Below are positions 36,728 through 44,425 of a DNA stretch of 64,000 nt, in pieces. The notes beneath the pieces were generated by a model, which searched no databases, had not been told where the DNA came from, and saw only the letters and a program-made list of their open reading frames with translations. Every line of letters starts with the position of its first letter. Position 1 is the stretch's first letter. Source of the stretch: Vibrio hannami (GTDB lineage: Bacteria; Pseudomonadota; Gammaproteobacteria; Enterobacterales; Vibrionaceae); contig NZ_JARQZP010000007.1 of NCBI RefSeq assembly GCF_029589055.1, positions 62,001-126,000 on the forward strand, read 5' to 3'. The position numbers were made by a program, and so were the translations under genes.

Positions 36728-37255
36728 CTACTTGTGATTCGTCACTATTAAGTGCGTGTTTCTTCCAACCCTTTTCAAATCTCGAATCGCAGCTTCTTTT
36801 TTCGCAATTCGCAGAGGCCGATCTGAAGTTATAGTATTGTTGATAATATCAATAGCATCACGCTTCGTATGTGTGAACTCGATAACGCCGTAAGGTGTCT
36901 TAAACTCTCCCTTGCGTCCAGTCGTCATGATCGTAATTCGATCAAGCATTACTTGGGAAATAACACTGTATTCCGAGAGTGCCGATTCTAGAGAGATGTA
37001 GTTGTACTCTCCTCGTCGCAAGCATTTAGCAATGTATTCAATGGTATAACCGTCCTTATGACGACTGTATGAGAATACATAAACCCCGTTGCACACCCGC
37101 TCTAGTACTCCAGCTTTCACCAAACGAGGTAAACTTTGCTGGAATGCTGTAAGTGAATCATCAAAAAATAACCTCCCGAGGTCACTTTTTCGATAAACGT
37201 GTATGCCTCGCTTGTCAAACTTATACAGACGCTCCAAAGCGGTCTTAATCTTCAC
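36728..37255 (-). CDS. AbiEi-like antitoxin, orphan
   Basis: The 175-residue protein starts with a winged-helix region (YRKSDLGRLFFDDSLTAFQQ, LPRLVKAGVLERVCNGVYVF). The AbiEi C-terminal domain follows (YISLESALSEYSVISQV, ITIMTTGRKGEFKTPYG, IEFTHTK). AbiEi is the transcriptional-repressor antitoxin of type IV AbiE abortive-infection systems. The toxin gene is missing, so it is either a decayed module or an independent regulator. Confidence 0.75.
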   Translation of the reverse strand: MKIKTALERLYKFDKRGIHVYRKSDLGRLFFDDSLTAFQQSLPRLVKAGVLERVCNGVYVFSYSRHKDGYTIEYIAKCLRRGEYNYISLESALSEYSVISQVMLDRITIMTTGRKGEFKTPYGVIEFTHTKRDAIDIINNTITSDRPLRIAKKEAAIRDLKRVGRNTHLIVTNHK

Positions 37256-37370
37256 TTCAATACTTATAAGTAGTCATAAAAAGTAAGTTTAGCATATATT
37301 TTTGTCTACTTGTGATTGAGGCTAAAGCACATCGGTAGTCGCTGATAGCCTAGTGATTCCTGACTTGTTT

Positions 37371-37775
37371 TTCCGAGTTAGGATCCTAACTCGGAATTTT
37401 TGGGATGAATATGGTTACTTTGAGACTAGGGGAAATAGCTGTACTAAGCGCAGCCAGATTCCGATATTCATTCTTGGTTAGGATCCTAACGTGGAATACG
37501 TAGTGATGAATGTGGTTGCTGTGAGGCTAGGGAAACCGAAGCACTAATCGTAGCCAGATTCCGATGTGTATTTTCGGTTAGGATCCTAACTCGGAATTTG
37601 TAGTGATGAATTCGGTTGCTATGAGGCTTGGGAAATAGAATCACTAATCGCGGCCAGACTCCGATGCTCATTCTCGGTTAGGATCCTAACCGAGAATTCA
37701 TAGTGATGAATATGTGGTTCTTTGAGGAGAGAAATCGCAACACTAATAGCCCAGAATCTGATCTTTTTCATTTTT
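37371..37775. repeat. Four-unit array of exact 100-bp period with palindromic cores
   Basis: The 14-bp palindrome GTTAGGATCCTAAC recurs at 37377, 37477, 37577 and 37677, exactly 100 bp apart. The first and last extend to perfect 26-bp palindromes (37371-37396 and 37671-37696). The 86 bp between cores are also similar between units (for example GCCAGATTCCGAT, TAGTGATGAAT), the fourth unit being the most diverged. It lies in a ~700-bp gene-free region (37256-37960). Confidence 0.9.
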
Positions 37776-37960
37776 AGGTAGAAGTTTAACTAATTATTAT
37801 TTTTCTAATTTAATAATTAAAAAACAAACGGTTTTTATTTAATAATTAAATGTTAATGTGATTTTTAAAATAGTGATTAAAGGTCCTTTACAAAGAGAAT
37901 ATTACTTGATAAATATAATAGTCATTGAATTTATCTATATATATCAAGAGGGTTGTCGAT

Positions 37961-38248
37961 ATGTCTCAAGTTTTGGTTTATTCTAAACGTAATCGTGAAA
38001 TGAGTTATCTATCTGCAAGAGAAGAACGTGAAACTAAGCCAAATAGATTTCAAGTCGTTTATAATGATATTTCGGATGAAGAAGCATTACGTAGAGCAAA
38101 CTCTATTAATTTAGATGAAAAGAACAATGTTCCTCAAGTTCGTTTAAAAAGACAACCTATTAAGGAAGAGAAAGAATGCCGAGTGCCTGGCTTGTATGGT
38201 TGTAACCGTTATAAGTCAAGAAAAAATGAGACATTCAACGTGTTCTAA
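37961..38248 (+). CDS. Small basic hypothetical protein
   Basis: The 95-residue polar protein is rich in Lys, Arg and Glu (MSQVLVYSKRNREMSYLSAR at the start; KRQPIKEEKECRVPG near the end). AGAGGG precedes ATG 37961. It is not recognised. It lies directly downstream of the 100-bp array, so a DNA-binding partner of the array is possible but unproven. An AGAACAATGTTC palindrome lies inside it (38121-38132). Confidence 0.5.
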   Translation: MSQVLVYSKRNREMSYLSAREERETKPNRFQVVYNDISDEEALRRANSINLDEKNNVPQVRLKRQPIKEEKECRVPGLYGCNRYKSRKNETFNVF

Positions 38249-38865
38249 CGTTGTTCTTTTTTTGCACAACGTTAAAGCCTATGGACTTGTATCAGGCAAG
38301 TGATAAAAGCCTTAAAAATTCCGTCATTAAAGCAGGTGGCAAGAGAATTTGCCAAGATTGGCAATCAATGTGCCAATGCTGGCATTGAAAGTGTCAGTAG
38401 TGGCAGAAGAATTTTTTCAATAATTTAATCTTTCTTCGTCATAAACTTCCTTTTTTAAAAGGTCAACCTTATATTAGAATTATAACTTTATAATAGTTAT
38501 AACAGTTATAATAGTTATATCATGAAAAATTAAATAAATAAAATTTAATTTTTATGTTGGATTTTAATGTCAAGGTGTTTTTAAACTGAATTTGTTTTTA
38601 ATTATATATAAATAACTTTAGAGTAATGATATTTGCCTATGCGTATTAATTTATTTACTCGATTTTTATTAAGGCAAAGGTGGTTTGCCAAAATTATTGA
38701 CTAGTCAACTTTAGCGAGATGTAAACACCCCTGTAGTATCAACAAACATCCATTTTCTGATACCAGACGGGAATGAAGTGTTTGCGGTCTCATAAAGTAG
38801 GGTTCGGATTTTTATGACACCTAACAGGTTGATGATACCAATTGTGATGCCAAAAGGAGTGAGTA
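38249..38865. other. AT-rich gene-free region
   Basis: Contains TTGCCA-AGA-TTGGCAA near 38353 and several other TGGCA/TGCCA half-sites, and a run of TTATAA-type repeats (ATAGTTATA, ACAGTTATA) near 38490-38520. No gene; the recombinase promoter must lie at its right end. Confidence 0.4.
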
Positions 38866-39465
38866 GTGAATAGTATTGGACGGACATTCGCTTATTGTCG
38901 TGTATCGACTAGTGAGCAAACTGTGTCAAATCAGATCTTAGCTATCAGAAATGCTGGCTACGATATTCAAGAACACCGAATTGTACATGAAACAGTTTCT
39001 GGTAGTGTGCCTGCAACAGAACGACGTGAGTTCAAAATGTTGATTGAGCATAAACTAGAGCCAGGGGACAAACTAGTTGTACTTAAGCTTGATCGACTTG
39101 GAAGAGATAACATCGATGTTCAGCATACGATCAGTATGCTGTTAGAAAAAGGTGTTACACCAATTTCTCTGGATCTGCCGACCGCTGATCTAAGCTCGGC
39201 GGAGGGACGATTGATGCTGCAAATGTTCTCAGCATTTGCTGAATTTGAGCGAAACCGTATTCGAGAGCGAACATTGGAAGGGCAGGCCAGAGCTAAATCT
39301 GAGGGTAAGCGGATTGGGCGACCAGAAGCCATCAGTACAACTCAAAAAGTTCAAGAATGTAGATCAAGGGGACTGAGCCAATCTAAGACAGCAAATGCTC
39401 TAGGCATCTCCGTCCCCACGGTTAAGCGGCATTGGAACAAGCGGCTAACTGAAAGAGTTCAATGA
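38866..39465 (+). CDS. Serine recombinase, resolvase/invertase family (second)
   Basis: The 199-residue enzyme starts with GTG at 38866. Catalytic N-terminus AYCRVSTSEQTVSNQI, LKLDRLGRDN, a long helix FAEFERNRIRERTLEGQARA, then GKRIGRPE and a C-terminal HTH (LSQSKTANALGISVPTVKRHW). It is only distantly similar to the recombinase at 28350. GAACAnTGTTC palindromes follow it directly and reappear beyond the reverse transcriptase, so they may be its sites. Confidence 0.9.
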   Translation: MNSIGRTFAYCRVSTSEQTVSNQILAIRNAGYDIQEHRIVHETVSGSVPATERREFKMLIEHKLEPGDKLVVLKLDRLGRDNIDVQHTISMLLEKGVTPISLDLPTADLSSAEGRLMLQMFSAFAEFERNRIRERTLEGQARAKSEGKRIGRPEAISTTQKVQECRSRGLSQSKTANALGISVPTVKRHWNKRLTERVQ

Positions 39466-39700
39466 GAACAATGTTCCATGATACCGAGAGGCGGAGATCT
39501 ACCAGTCAGTAGTAGTTATCAGCTAAGAGGTTTAAACGATATTGTAAGAACCTTGTTCTCGCTAGCTTATCGAATAATACCAAGTTCTCTCGCCGACATT
39601 CAGTAGAAGTCTTATCTTTCGCTAGTTTTGAGTAAGCTGCTAATTGATGTCTGATAATCATATCGAGAATGAACTGCTCTTTACTCAGAACAATGTTCTT
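39466..39700. repeat. GAACA-n-TGTTC palindromes, left cluster
   Basis: GAACAATGTTC (39466-39476), GAACCTTGTTC (near 39548-39558) and AGAACAATGTTCT (39687-39699). The gap 39466-39794 has no gene. The last site starts a ~75-bp segment that is repeated, diverged, at 41601-41670 on the other side of the reverse transcriptase. Confidence 0.65.
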
Positions 39701-39794
39701 ATGGTAACCCTAAAATAGTAAAGATTGGTTATTTGAATAATCAATAAAAAACAGAAGCATAATAAATATGTTATAATTACTGGTATCCGTCTCG

Positions 39795-41105
39795 TTATTT
39801 GCTTATTTCGTCTTGAAGCCGTTGCCATAGAGGCTTCAATTGTCTTTTGATACTTTTTGAGTTCATAATCTTGGCTGCTCGGTAGCCGTATGAGAGGAAG
39901 TTTCTTCTTCCTCTGTAAGAATACAGGCGATGGAGCTTTCTCTTGTAAAGCTGATTCTGTTCTGGTTCGCCTTTACTTTTACGTATTCTGTTCTCTTTCT
40001 CCATCGTTTTCTTGGCCAATTTAACACCGCCTTTCATTTTTTCTGAGTAGCGAGCGAGGGCTGTAGAACGAAGAAAGATAGAATGTCCATCGAATAAGAA
40101 ACCTAGATATTGAAGCGGTTTCTGTTTGCCAAATTCGTCAAATGAGCAAAGTTGTCCATTATGGAATTTAAAATCTCTGATTTCTGTTTTATCGCTGTTT
40201 ATCTGTACCTTTAGTGCTGTAATTTTACTATTAGCCAGCTTCTCAACAGTATCTCGATACTCTGATGGAACAATAAACAGCATATCGTCACAATATCTAA
40301 AGTACTTTCCTCCGATAGAGTCAACATAATTCTTCATGTGTTTATCAAATGAGAACATGTAGATGTTAGAAAGTAATGCGCTGATTGGAGAGCCTTGAGG
40401 AATGCCCATAGCACCATTTGGGTTTGGGTTTATCAAACCAGAACCACGAACTTTTTCTCTGAATTCAAGTGGGGTACAGACGCGATTTCTTCCATTCGCT
40501 TTTTGGTTGTATTGAGATATACCAAACGTTTTGAAAAGCTCACCTCGTTCGACAGTCGAAAACTTGGTTAGAGATCGAAAAACGTTGTAGTGATCTTTTG
40601 GAAGGTGTTTGACTTGGAGTAGTTTACTCCATTCTTCTTTTAGAATTCGATGGTCAAGAGTGTTAAAAAACTTAGAAAAATCGAGAGCGATAACTGAACA
40701 CTCTTTCATTTTACGTATGTAATTAAAAGCATCGTCCGCGAAATGGATATTACTTTTTCCATCAAGCTTTCTAAATGCTAAAACCGATTCATGTAGTCCT
40801 GATTTTTCAACTTTTTGTTCGTATAAATTAGATAGTTGATTAGCGTAGTAAGCATAAATATGGCTATCTATATGAGAAGAGTATGCTACCTCTCTTGGCT
40901 TTGGCTTGCGGTAAAGTTTACCCGTAGAAGTATCTCTATCAAGTTTAGTTAGCTGGAAACTGTAGGAGATAAAAGGGAAAAATGCGTGCCTAGCAACAGA
41001 TGTTGTACTCGTTACGATCTTTTCTGCTTTTGTTCCAGATACAGGTACATCAAAGTGAAGGTAATTTCGTTTTGTATACCAGAGTGGAGCGGACATCTTT
41101 TTCAT
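39795..41105 (-). CDS. drt2: DRT2-type antiviral reverse transcriptase
   Basis: The ~436-residue protein starts MKKMSAPLWYTKRNYLHFD. RT motifs: the catalytic-Asp motif VIALDFSKFFNTLDHRIL, the fingers/palm motif GAMGIPQGSPISALLSN, the active site FRYCDDMLFIVP (YCDD), and the primer-grip region KPLQYLGFLFDG. A basic C-terminal domain follows (RRNFLSYGYRAAKIMNS). The YLHFD N-terminus, length, lack of any maturase or integrase domain, and a structured upstream RNA match the DRT2 (UG2) class. In Klebsiella DRT2 this enzyme reverse-transcribes its ncRNA by rolling circle into repeats that encode Neo on phage infection. Start at 41105; 41096 is an alternative. Confidence 0.85.
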   Translation of the reverse strand: MKKMSAPLWYTKRNYLHFDVPVSGTKAEKIVTSTTSVARHAFFPFISYSFQLTKLDRDTSTGKLYRKPKPREVAYSSHIDSHIYAYYANQLSNLYEQKVEKSGLHESVLAFRKLDGKSNIHFADDAFNYIRKMKECSVIALDFSKFFNTLDHRILKEEWSKLLQVKHLPKDHYNVFRSLTKFSTVERGELFKTFGISQYNQKANGRNRVCTPLEFREKVRGSGLINPNPNGAMGIPQGSPISALLSNIYMFSFDKHMKNYVDSIGGKYFRYCDDMLFIVPSEYRDTVEKLANSKITALKVQINSDKTEIRDFKFHNGQLCSFDEFGKQKPLQYLGFLFDGHSIFLRSTALARYSEKMKGGVKLAKKTMEKENRIRKSKGEPEQNQLYKRKLHRLYSYRGRRNFLSYGYRAAKIMNSKSIKRQLKPLWQRLQDEISK

Positions 41106-41375
41106 ACTTTGAGCGCACAAGTTCTAGCAAAACCCAAGAGGAGTGGACATGCGGCCTTTCCGTATATCCCCTTGGGCTTTAACTAACTGGCCTAACCAAT
41201 CATCTGGCCCCGAAAGGCACTCGCCGCGATCTATTAGAAATGATGTATAATGTAATCTGCGATGGAGACTATATGATGATAATCGTACACCTCATGACAA
41301 TGTTGTTGTCTTGGCTCAGCAAGCGCAACGGTATTGACAATCTGTCACAAACCTCCACGCCTTTCGCGTGAAGCT
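41097..41375 (-). ncRNA. DRT2 template ncRNA
   Basis: About 280 nt upstream of the reverse transcriptase, minus strand. It is more GC-rich and structured than its flanks. Hairpins read on the RNA strand: CACGC-gaaag-GCGTG (41356-41370), CCCAAG...CTTGGG (arms near 41135-41176), and GCCTTTC...GAAAGGC (arms near 41213-41219 and 41154-41160). The template lies between, 41229-41339, bounded by the 4-mer AGAT (RNA sense) at both ends. Length and position match the ~280-nt ncRNA of known DRT2 systems. Ends are inferred from the promoter and the reverse-transcriptase start. Confidence 0.8.
41229..41339 (+). other. neo: Latent neo repeat unit (never-ending ORF, 37 codons)
   Basis: A 111-nt unit bounded by ATCT at 41229-41232 and again at 41340-41343. 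In the chromosome it is not a gene. Joined head to tail, TTGACA (41334-41339) sits exactly 17 nt before TATAAT (41246-41251). GGAG (41264-41267) precedes ATG (41273) by 5 nt, and the frame that contains this ATG has no stop in 37 codons or across the junction. The other two frames stop early (TAG at 41235, TAA at 41248). The predicted repeat has two amphipathic helices (MMIIVHLMTMLLSWLSKRN and DNLLEMMYNVI), like published Neo proteins. Confidence 0.8.
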
Positions 41376-41380
41376 CCGAC

Positions 41381-41409
41381 AGCATATTGATTTTTATATA
41401 TGCAATCAA
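41381..41409 (-). promoter_or_regulatory. Promoter of the DRT2 ncRNA and reverse transcriptase
   Basis: On the minus strand TTGATT (41409-41404), 17 nt, TATGCT (41386-41381). Predicted start is near 41375, just before the first hairpin of the ncRNA. Confidence 0.6.
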
Positions 41410-41531
41410 GTCTTTATTGGTGTCTTATTTCTCATCACTTGCTGCTTTATGTTTCTTGTGTGGTTAGACTTTCTCAGTCGCCTTTGCTTGAAAATGAGCT
41501 TGAAATTTCCTATCCACTCTAATTTTCATAA

Positions 41532-41690
41532 CAGAGAACAATGTTCTCTGAGTAACGAGTTGAGTAACAGGGTATTGGTGAGCTGGCTATTGATACTGCG
41601 AGAACACTGTTCTCGCTCAAATTATCAAAATCTAAAGATTGAGTATTTGATTAACAAATAAAAAATGCTTCGAGGAGAACTATGTTCTAC
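41532..41690. repeat. GAACA-n-TGTTC palindromes, right cluster
   Basis: Perfect 19-bp palindromes at 41532-41550 (CAGAGAACA-a-TGTTCTCTG) and 41598-41616 (GCGAGAACA-c-TGTTCTCGC), and a looser one (GAGAACTATGTTCTA) near 41675-41689. The segment 41601-41670 resembles 39687-39760 in direct orientation (AAAGATTG, TATTTGA, AATAAAAAA). Confidence 0.7.
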
Positions 41691-41725
41691 TCAAAGCTTG
41701 TTACTTGAGACTTTGACTAACAGAA

Positions 41726-42721
41726 TCAGTCTACTTTCTCTACAACCATGCCACTTTGCTCTGCAAAGTGAATCAATCGAGTGATATTGCTGAGGCTCCA
41801 CTGGTTGGTGATGGCTATCACTTCATCGTTAGGCAACGTAATCAGCGCGTCTTCATAGCTGTGGAAGCGGCGAATTCTACCTTGAGGGATTTCATCCGCT
41901 AGGATGGCAATGCGTCGTCTTACTGGTTCGTTAAATGCGTTGAGCACATCATTCAGGCTTTGCGGCTGATGCTTCTCAATCCAGTCAGTGACTAACGCTA
42001 GGGCTAGGTGACGCTTTTTATAGGTATGACCGTTATAGCGATACTCTGAGTAATCTTTTTCGCCTTTTTGAACGCTTGTGCGCTGCTCGGCACGCTTCTC
42101 GCGGAACTTCACCTGGTACTCTTCTACCTCGGGTACAGGGATGATCTGTTCTGCATTGATCAATACATCTTCTTTGTAGCGATAGGGCGTGAGGCGCACA
42201 CAACTGATATCGATACCTTTATCACGCAGCCACAAGACAGAGGTGGTTAGTTCTTTACCGAAGTCTGCTGATGCTAGAACGATTCGAACATCGTTACCAA
42301 AGTCATCCAGGCTGTTTTCATCCAGATCGACAAACTCCAGAATTGCTTCGCGGGCATCAATCTCTTGGCCTTCTTTCTTCAGGTACTGGGCATAGTAGTC
42401 ACATGCTTTATCGAACGTCATGGTAGAGATCATCGCGGCATAGCGTAGCGCTTGCAGCTCCATATGCGCACCGATTTCATCCCGCTTAAGCTCGATGACG
42501 ACTAAGTTGGCATTCTTGTCGATGGCTAACAAGTCAATACGGCGACGGCTGTCTTCCCAGTCAGAAAATTCCTCTGATATCACCACGCAATCAGGGGCGA
42601 TGGCATCAATACAGCCTTTCAGCGCTTCTTGCAAATCGTGCCGTTCTTGCAGCCCTTCGGCTGCAAAGGTGGTCGGTGTCAGTGCGGTGAGGTTTTTATT
42701 GGCGATATTGTACAGGCTCAT
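41726..42721 (-). CDS. PD-(D/E)xK nuclease-like protein in the hsd operon (DUF91-like)
   Basis: The 331-residue protein has an N-terminal nuclease fold. The motif RRRIDLLAIDKNANLVVIELKRDE has the D...ExK arrangement of PD-(D/E)xK enzymes and resembles NucS/DUF91. The middle and C-terminal parts are unassigned (YNGHTYKKRHLALALVTDWIEKH). Its ATG lies 2 nt after the hsdS stop, so it is translated with the restriction-modification operon. Such genes recur behind hsdS; the function may be auxiliary DNA cleavage or modification protection. Confidence 0.75.
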   Translation of the reverse strand: MSLYNIANKNLTALTPTTFAAEGLQERHDLQEALKGCIDAIAPDCVVISEEFSDWEDSRRRIDLLAIDKNANLVVIELKRDEIGAHMELQALRYAAMISTMTFDKACDYYAQYLKKEGQEIDAREAILEFVDLDENSLDDFGNDVRIVLASADFGKELTTSVLWLRDKGIDISCVRLTPYRYKEDVLINAEQIIPVPEVEEYQVKFREKRAEQRTSVQKGEKDYSEYRYNGHTYKKRHLALALVTDWIEKHQPQSLNDVLNAFNEPVRRRIAILADEIPQGRIRRFHSYEDALITLPNDEVIAITNQWSLSNITRLIHFAEQSGMVVEKVD

Positions 42722-42723
42722 AG

Positions 42724-44425
42724 TTACACCGCTTGTTCGATCACACTATCAGTAAATTGGAAATGTGCATGCTTTCCTTTTTCTAAAGAAAGTTTGAGCT
42801 TATCGCATAGATCAATTAGCTCCTCTACTTTCTTCGCAATCAGAGTCTGTTCTCTAATGGGGGGAGTGGGATTGGTGCCATTTTCAACTTGTCTTGAGAT
42901 ATGTTCATTTGACTTTCTGCCATGCCAGATTTAGATGATTCCAGATACTCTGAAGTAGCCCCCGCGTTTAGACACAGCGAAACGAAGTTGTTAGACATCC
43001 CAAGTTCTATTAGGTGAAAGCGAATAATTTTATCTGAGATCATAAGCTTAGGCCTTGTGGTTTGAACCAAGCAAGAGACTCCTACTCTGTTTTTGGGGCC
43101 TGCTCTAGTAATCAAAATATCTCCATTCTTTACCTCATATTGAGGTCGAGGTTCCTTGGAGGAGCTGAGAACTTTATTTTCATATTCTCTATACTCCATA
43201 TTCTGAACGGCAGTTGTTTTAAGTACACCCCAAGTTTCGTGGTTTGGAGATGCCTCTGGTGGACAAGCTGGACTCCAACCAGCATCCATTTCACTAATTA
43301 ATGAGTTCAAGTGACACCACTCCCACCCACTCGGCAGTTCAAACGGCTTTTCATCTTCAGAGATCGGTGGCAGCGCTTTTTGCTTTTTGATTTTCTTCTC
43401 TTTGACTAACTGTGCTTTTTCTTCCGCAATTCTTTTCAGTAACTCAGCAGCAGGTTCATCACTTGGATCTTGTGGAACCAGCTTACCCATCACCGCCAGT
43501 TGTAGGATGGTTTGCTTAAGCTGGTCGATGCTTTCTTCAGTGGTGAATAGGGTATCGAAATGCTCACTGATTCGCGCCCAGCTTTGCATTAACTCGTCAG
43601 CATCGGCAGAGTTGGTGAGTGTATCCAACAGTGTTGTTACCAGCACTTGATGCGCTTCAATACTGGCTTCGGTTTGTTGCTCTAGTTGGTCGCAGAGCGC
43701 CATTAGCTCATCGACTTTGGCGACGATGCGGTGTTGCTCGTCGGAAGGGGGATACAAACTACTAGCGCGTTAGCTTCATTTCTATTTAAGCCTGGTTTTA
43801 TACCCTTTCCGAGTGAGTCTAACCCTAAAGTTTGTAAATGTAGAAAACAATACTTAAGGCTTATACCTACAGGTGGTATTAAGCTATAGGCTACATCTGT
43901 AACCCAGCAAGGTTGGTCACTTAAATTAATTGCACCCGCAGATCCTTTACGGCCGATAACGAGACAAGGGCTACCAACAGAAAAAAGATTGTGAGTCCCT
44001 ACAGAACCATTAGAACCATAGACTAAAAATTCACCACTTTCAGTACGTTTTGCTTTTGGGAGATTATCCCCATAAACCAAGCTATAAATATCACCAAAAT
44101 AACAAGCTTGCCAACCTTCTGGTAAAGCAAACGTTATATCTTGTTTTTTAATAGCAGGGAGCTTTTTGGGCTTTGTAATTTTTTTTTCTTTAATTAACTG
44201 CGTTTTTTCCTCTGAAATCCGTTGAAGTAAAAAAGATGCAGGTTCATCGTTTGGGTTTTGAGGAACGAGTTTGCCGCGAACTGCTAGTTCTAAAATTAGC
44301 TCACGCAACTTCTTAACACCGTAAAGCTCCAGTTTCTTGCTGCTACCACGACCAGAGGTCGATCTGGCCTTAACTGCTGAAGTCCAAATATCAATATGTT
44401 CGGTAATTAGGTTCTCTACAGCCAT
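42724..44425 (-). pseudogene. hsdS: Type I specificity subunit HsdS, two frameshifts
   Basis: Reading across the breaks gives two target-recognition domains separated by the usual conserved helices. Part 1 (MAVENLITEHIDIW ... NRNEANALVVCIP) breaks at the G5 run 43747-43751. Part 2 resumes as PSDEQHRIVAKVDELMALCDQLEQ and continues to PIPLP, where a second break lies at the G6 run 42859-42864. The last part reads REQTLIAKKVEELIDLCDKL and ends at 42724. Adding one G to each run restores a full HsdS of about 565 residues. The subunit decides the DNA sequence recognised by HsdM and HsdR. Sequencing error or phase variation; see findings. Confidence 0.85.

Noticed and set aside
37371..37775. CRISPR array or integron attC cluster
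   Set aside because: Spacers between the palindromes are similar to each other and the period is 100 bp; no cas genes. The core GTTAGGATCCTAAC does not fit the GTTRRRY/RYYYAAC rule of attC sites.
39795..41105. Retron, group II intron or DGR reverse transcriptase
   Set aside because: There is no msr/msd-like structure, no maturase or HNH domain, and no template/variable repeat pair. Length, YLHFD N-terminus and the concatemer-ready leader fit DRT2 better.
41246..41251. Ordinary chromosomal promoter at TATAAT
   Set aside because: The bases 17 nt upstream are GCCGCG, so no -35 exists unless the unit is concatenated.
39466..41690. GAACA-n-TGTTC palindromes as LexA boxes
   Set aside because: They lack CTGT-N8-ACAG; the true LexA boxes are at recN.
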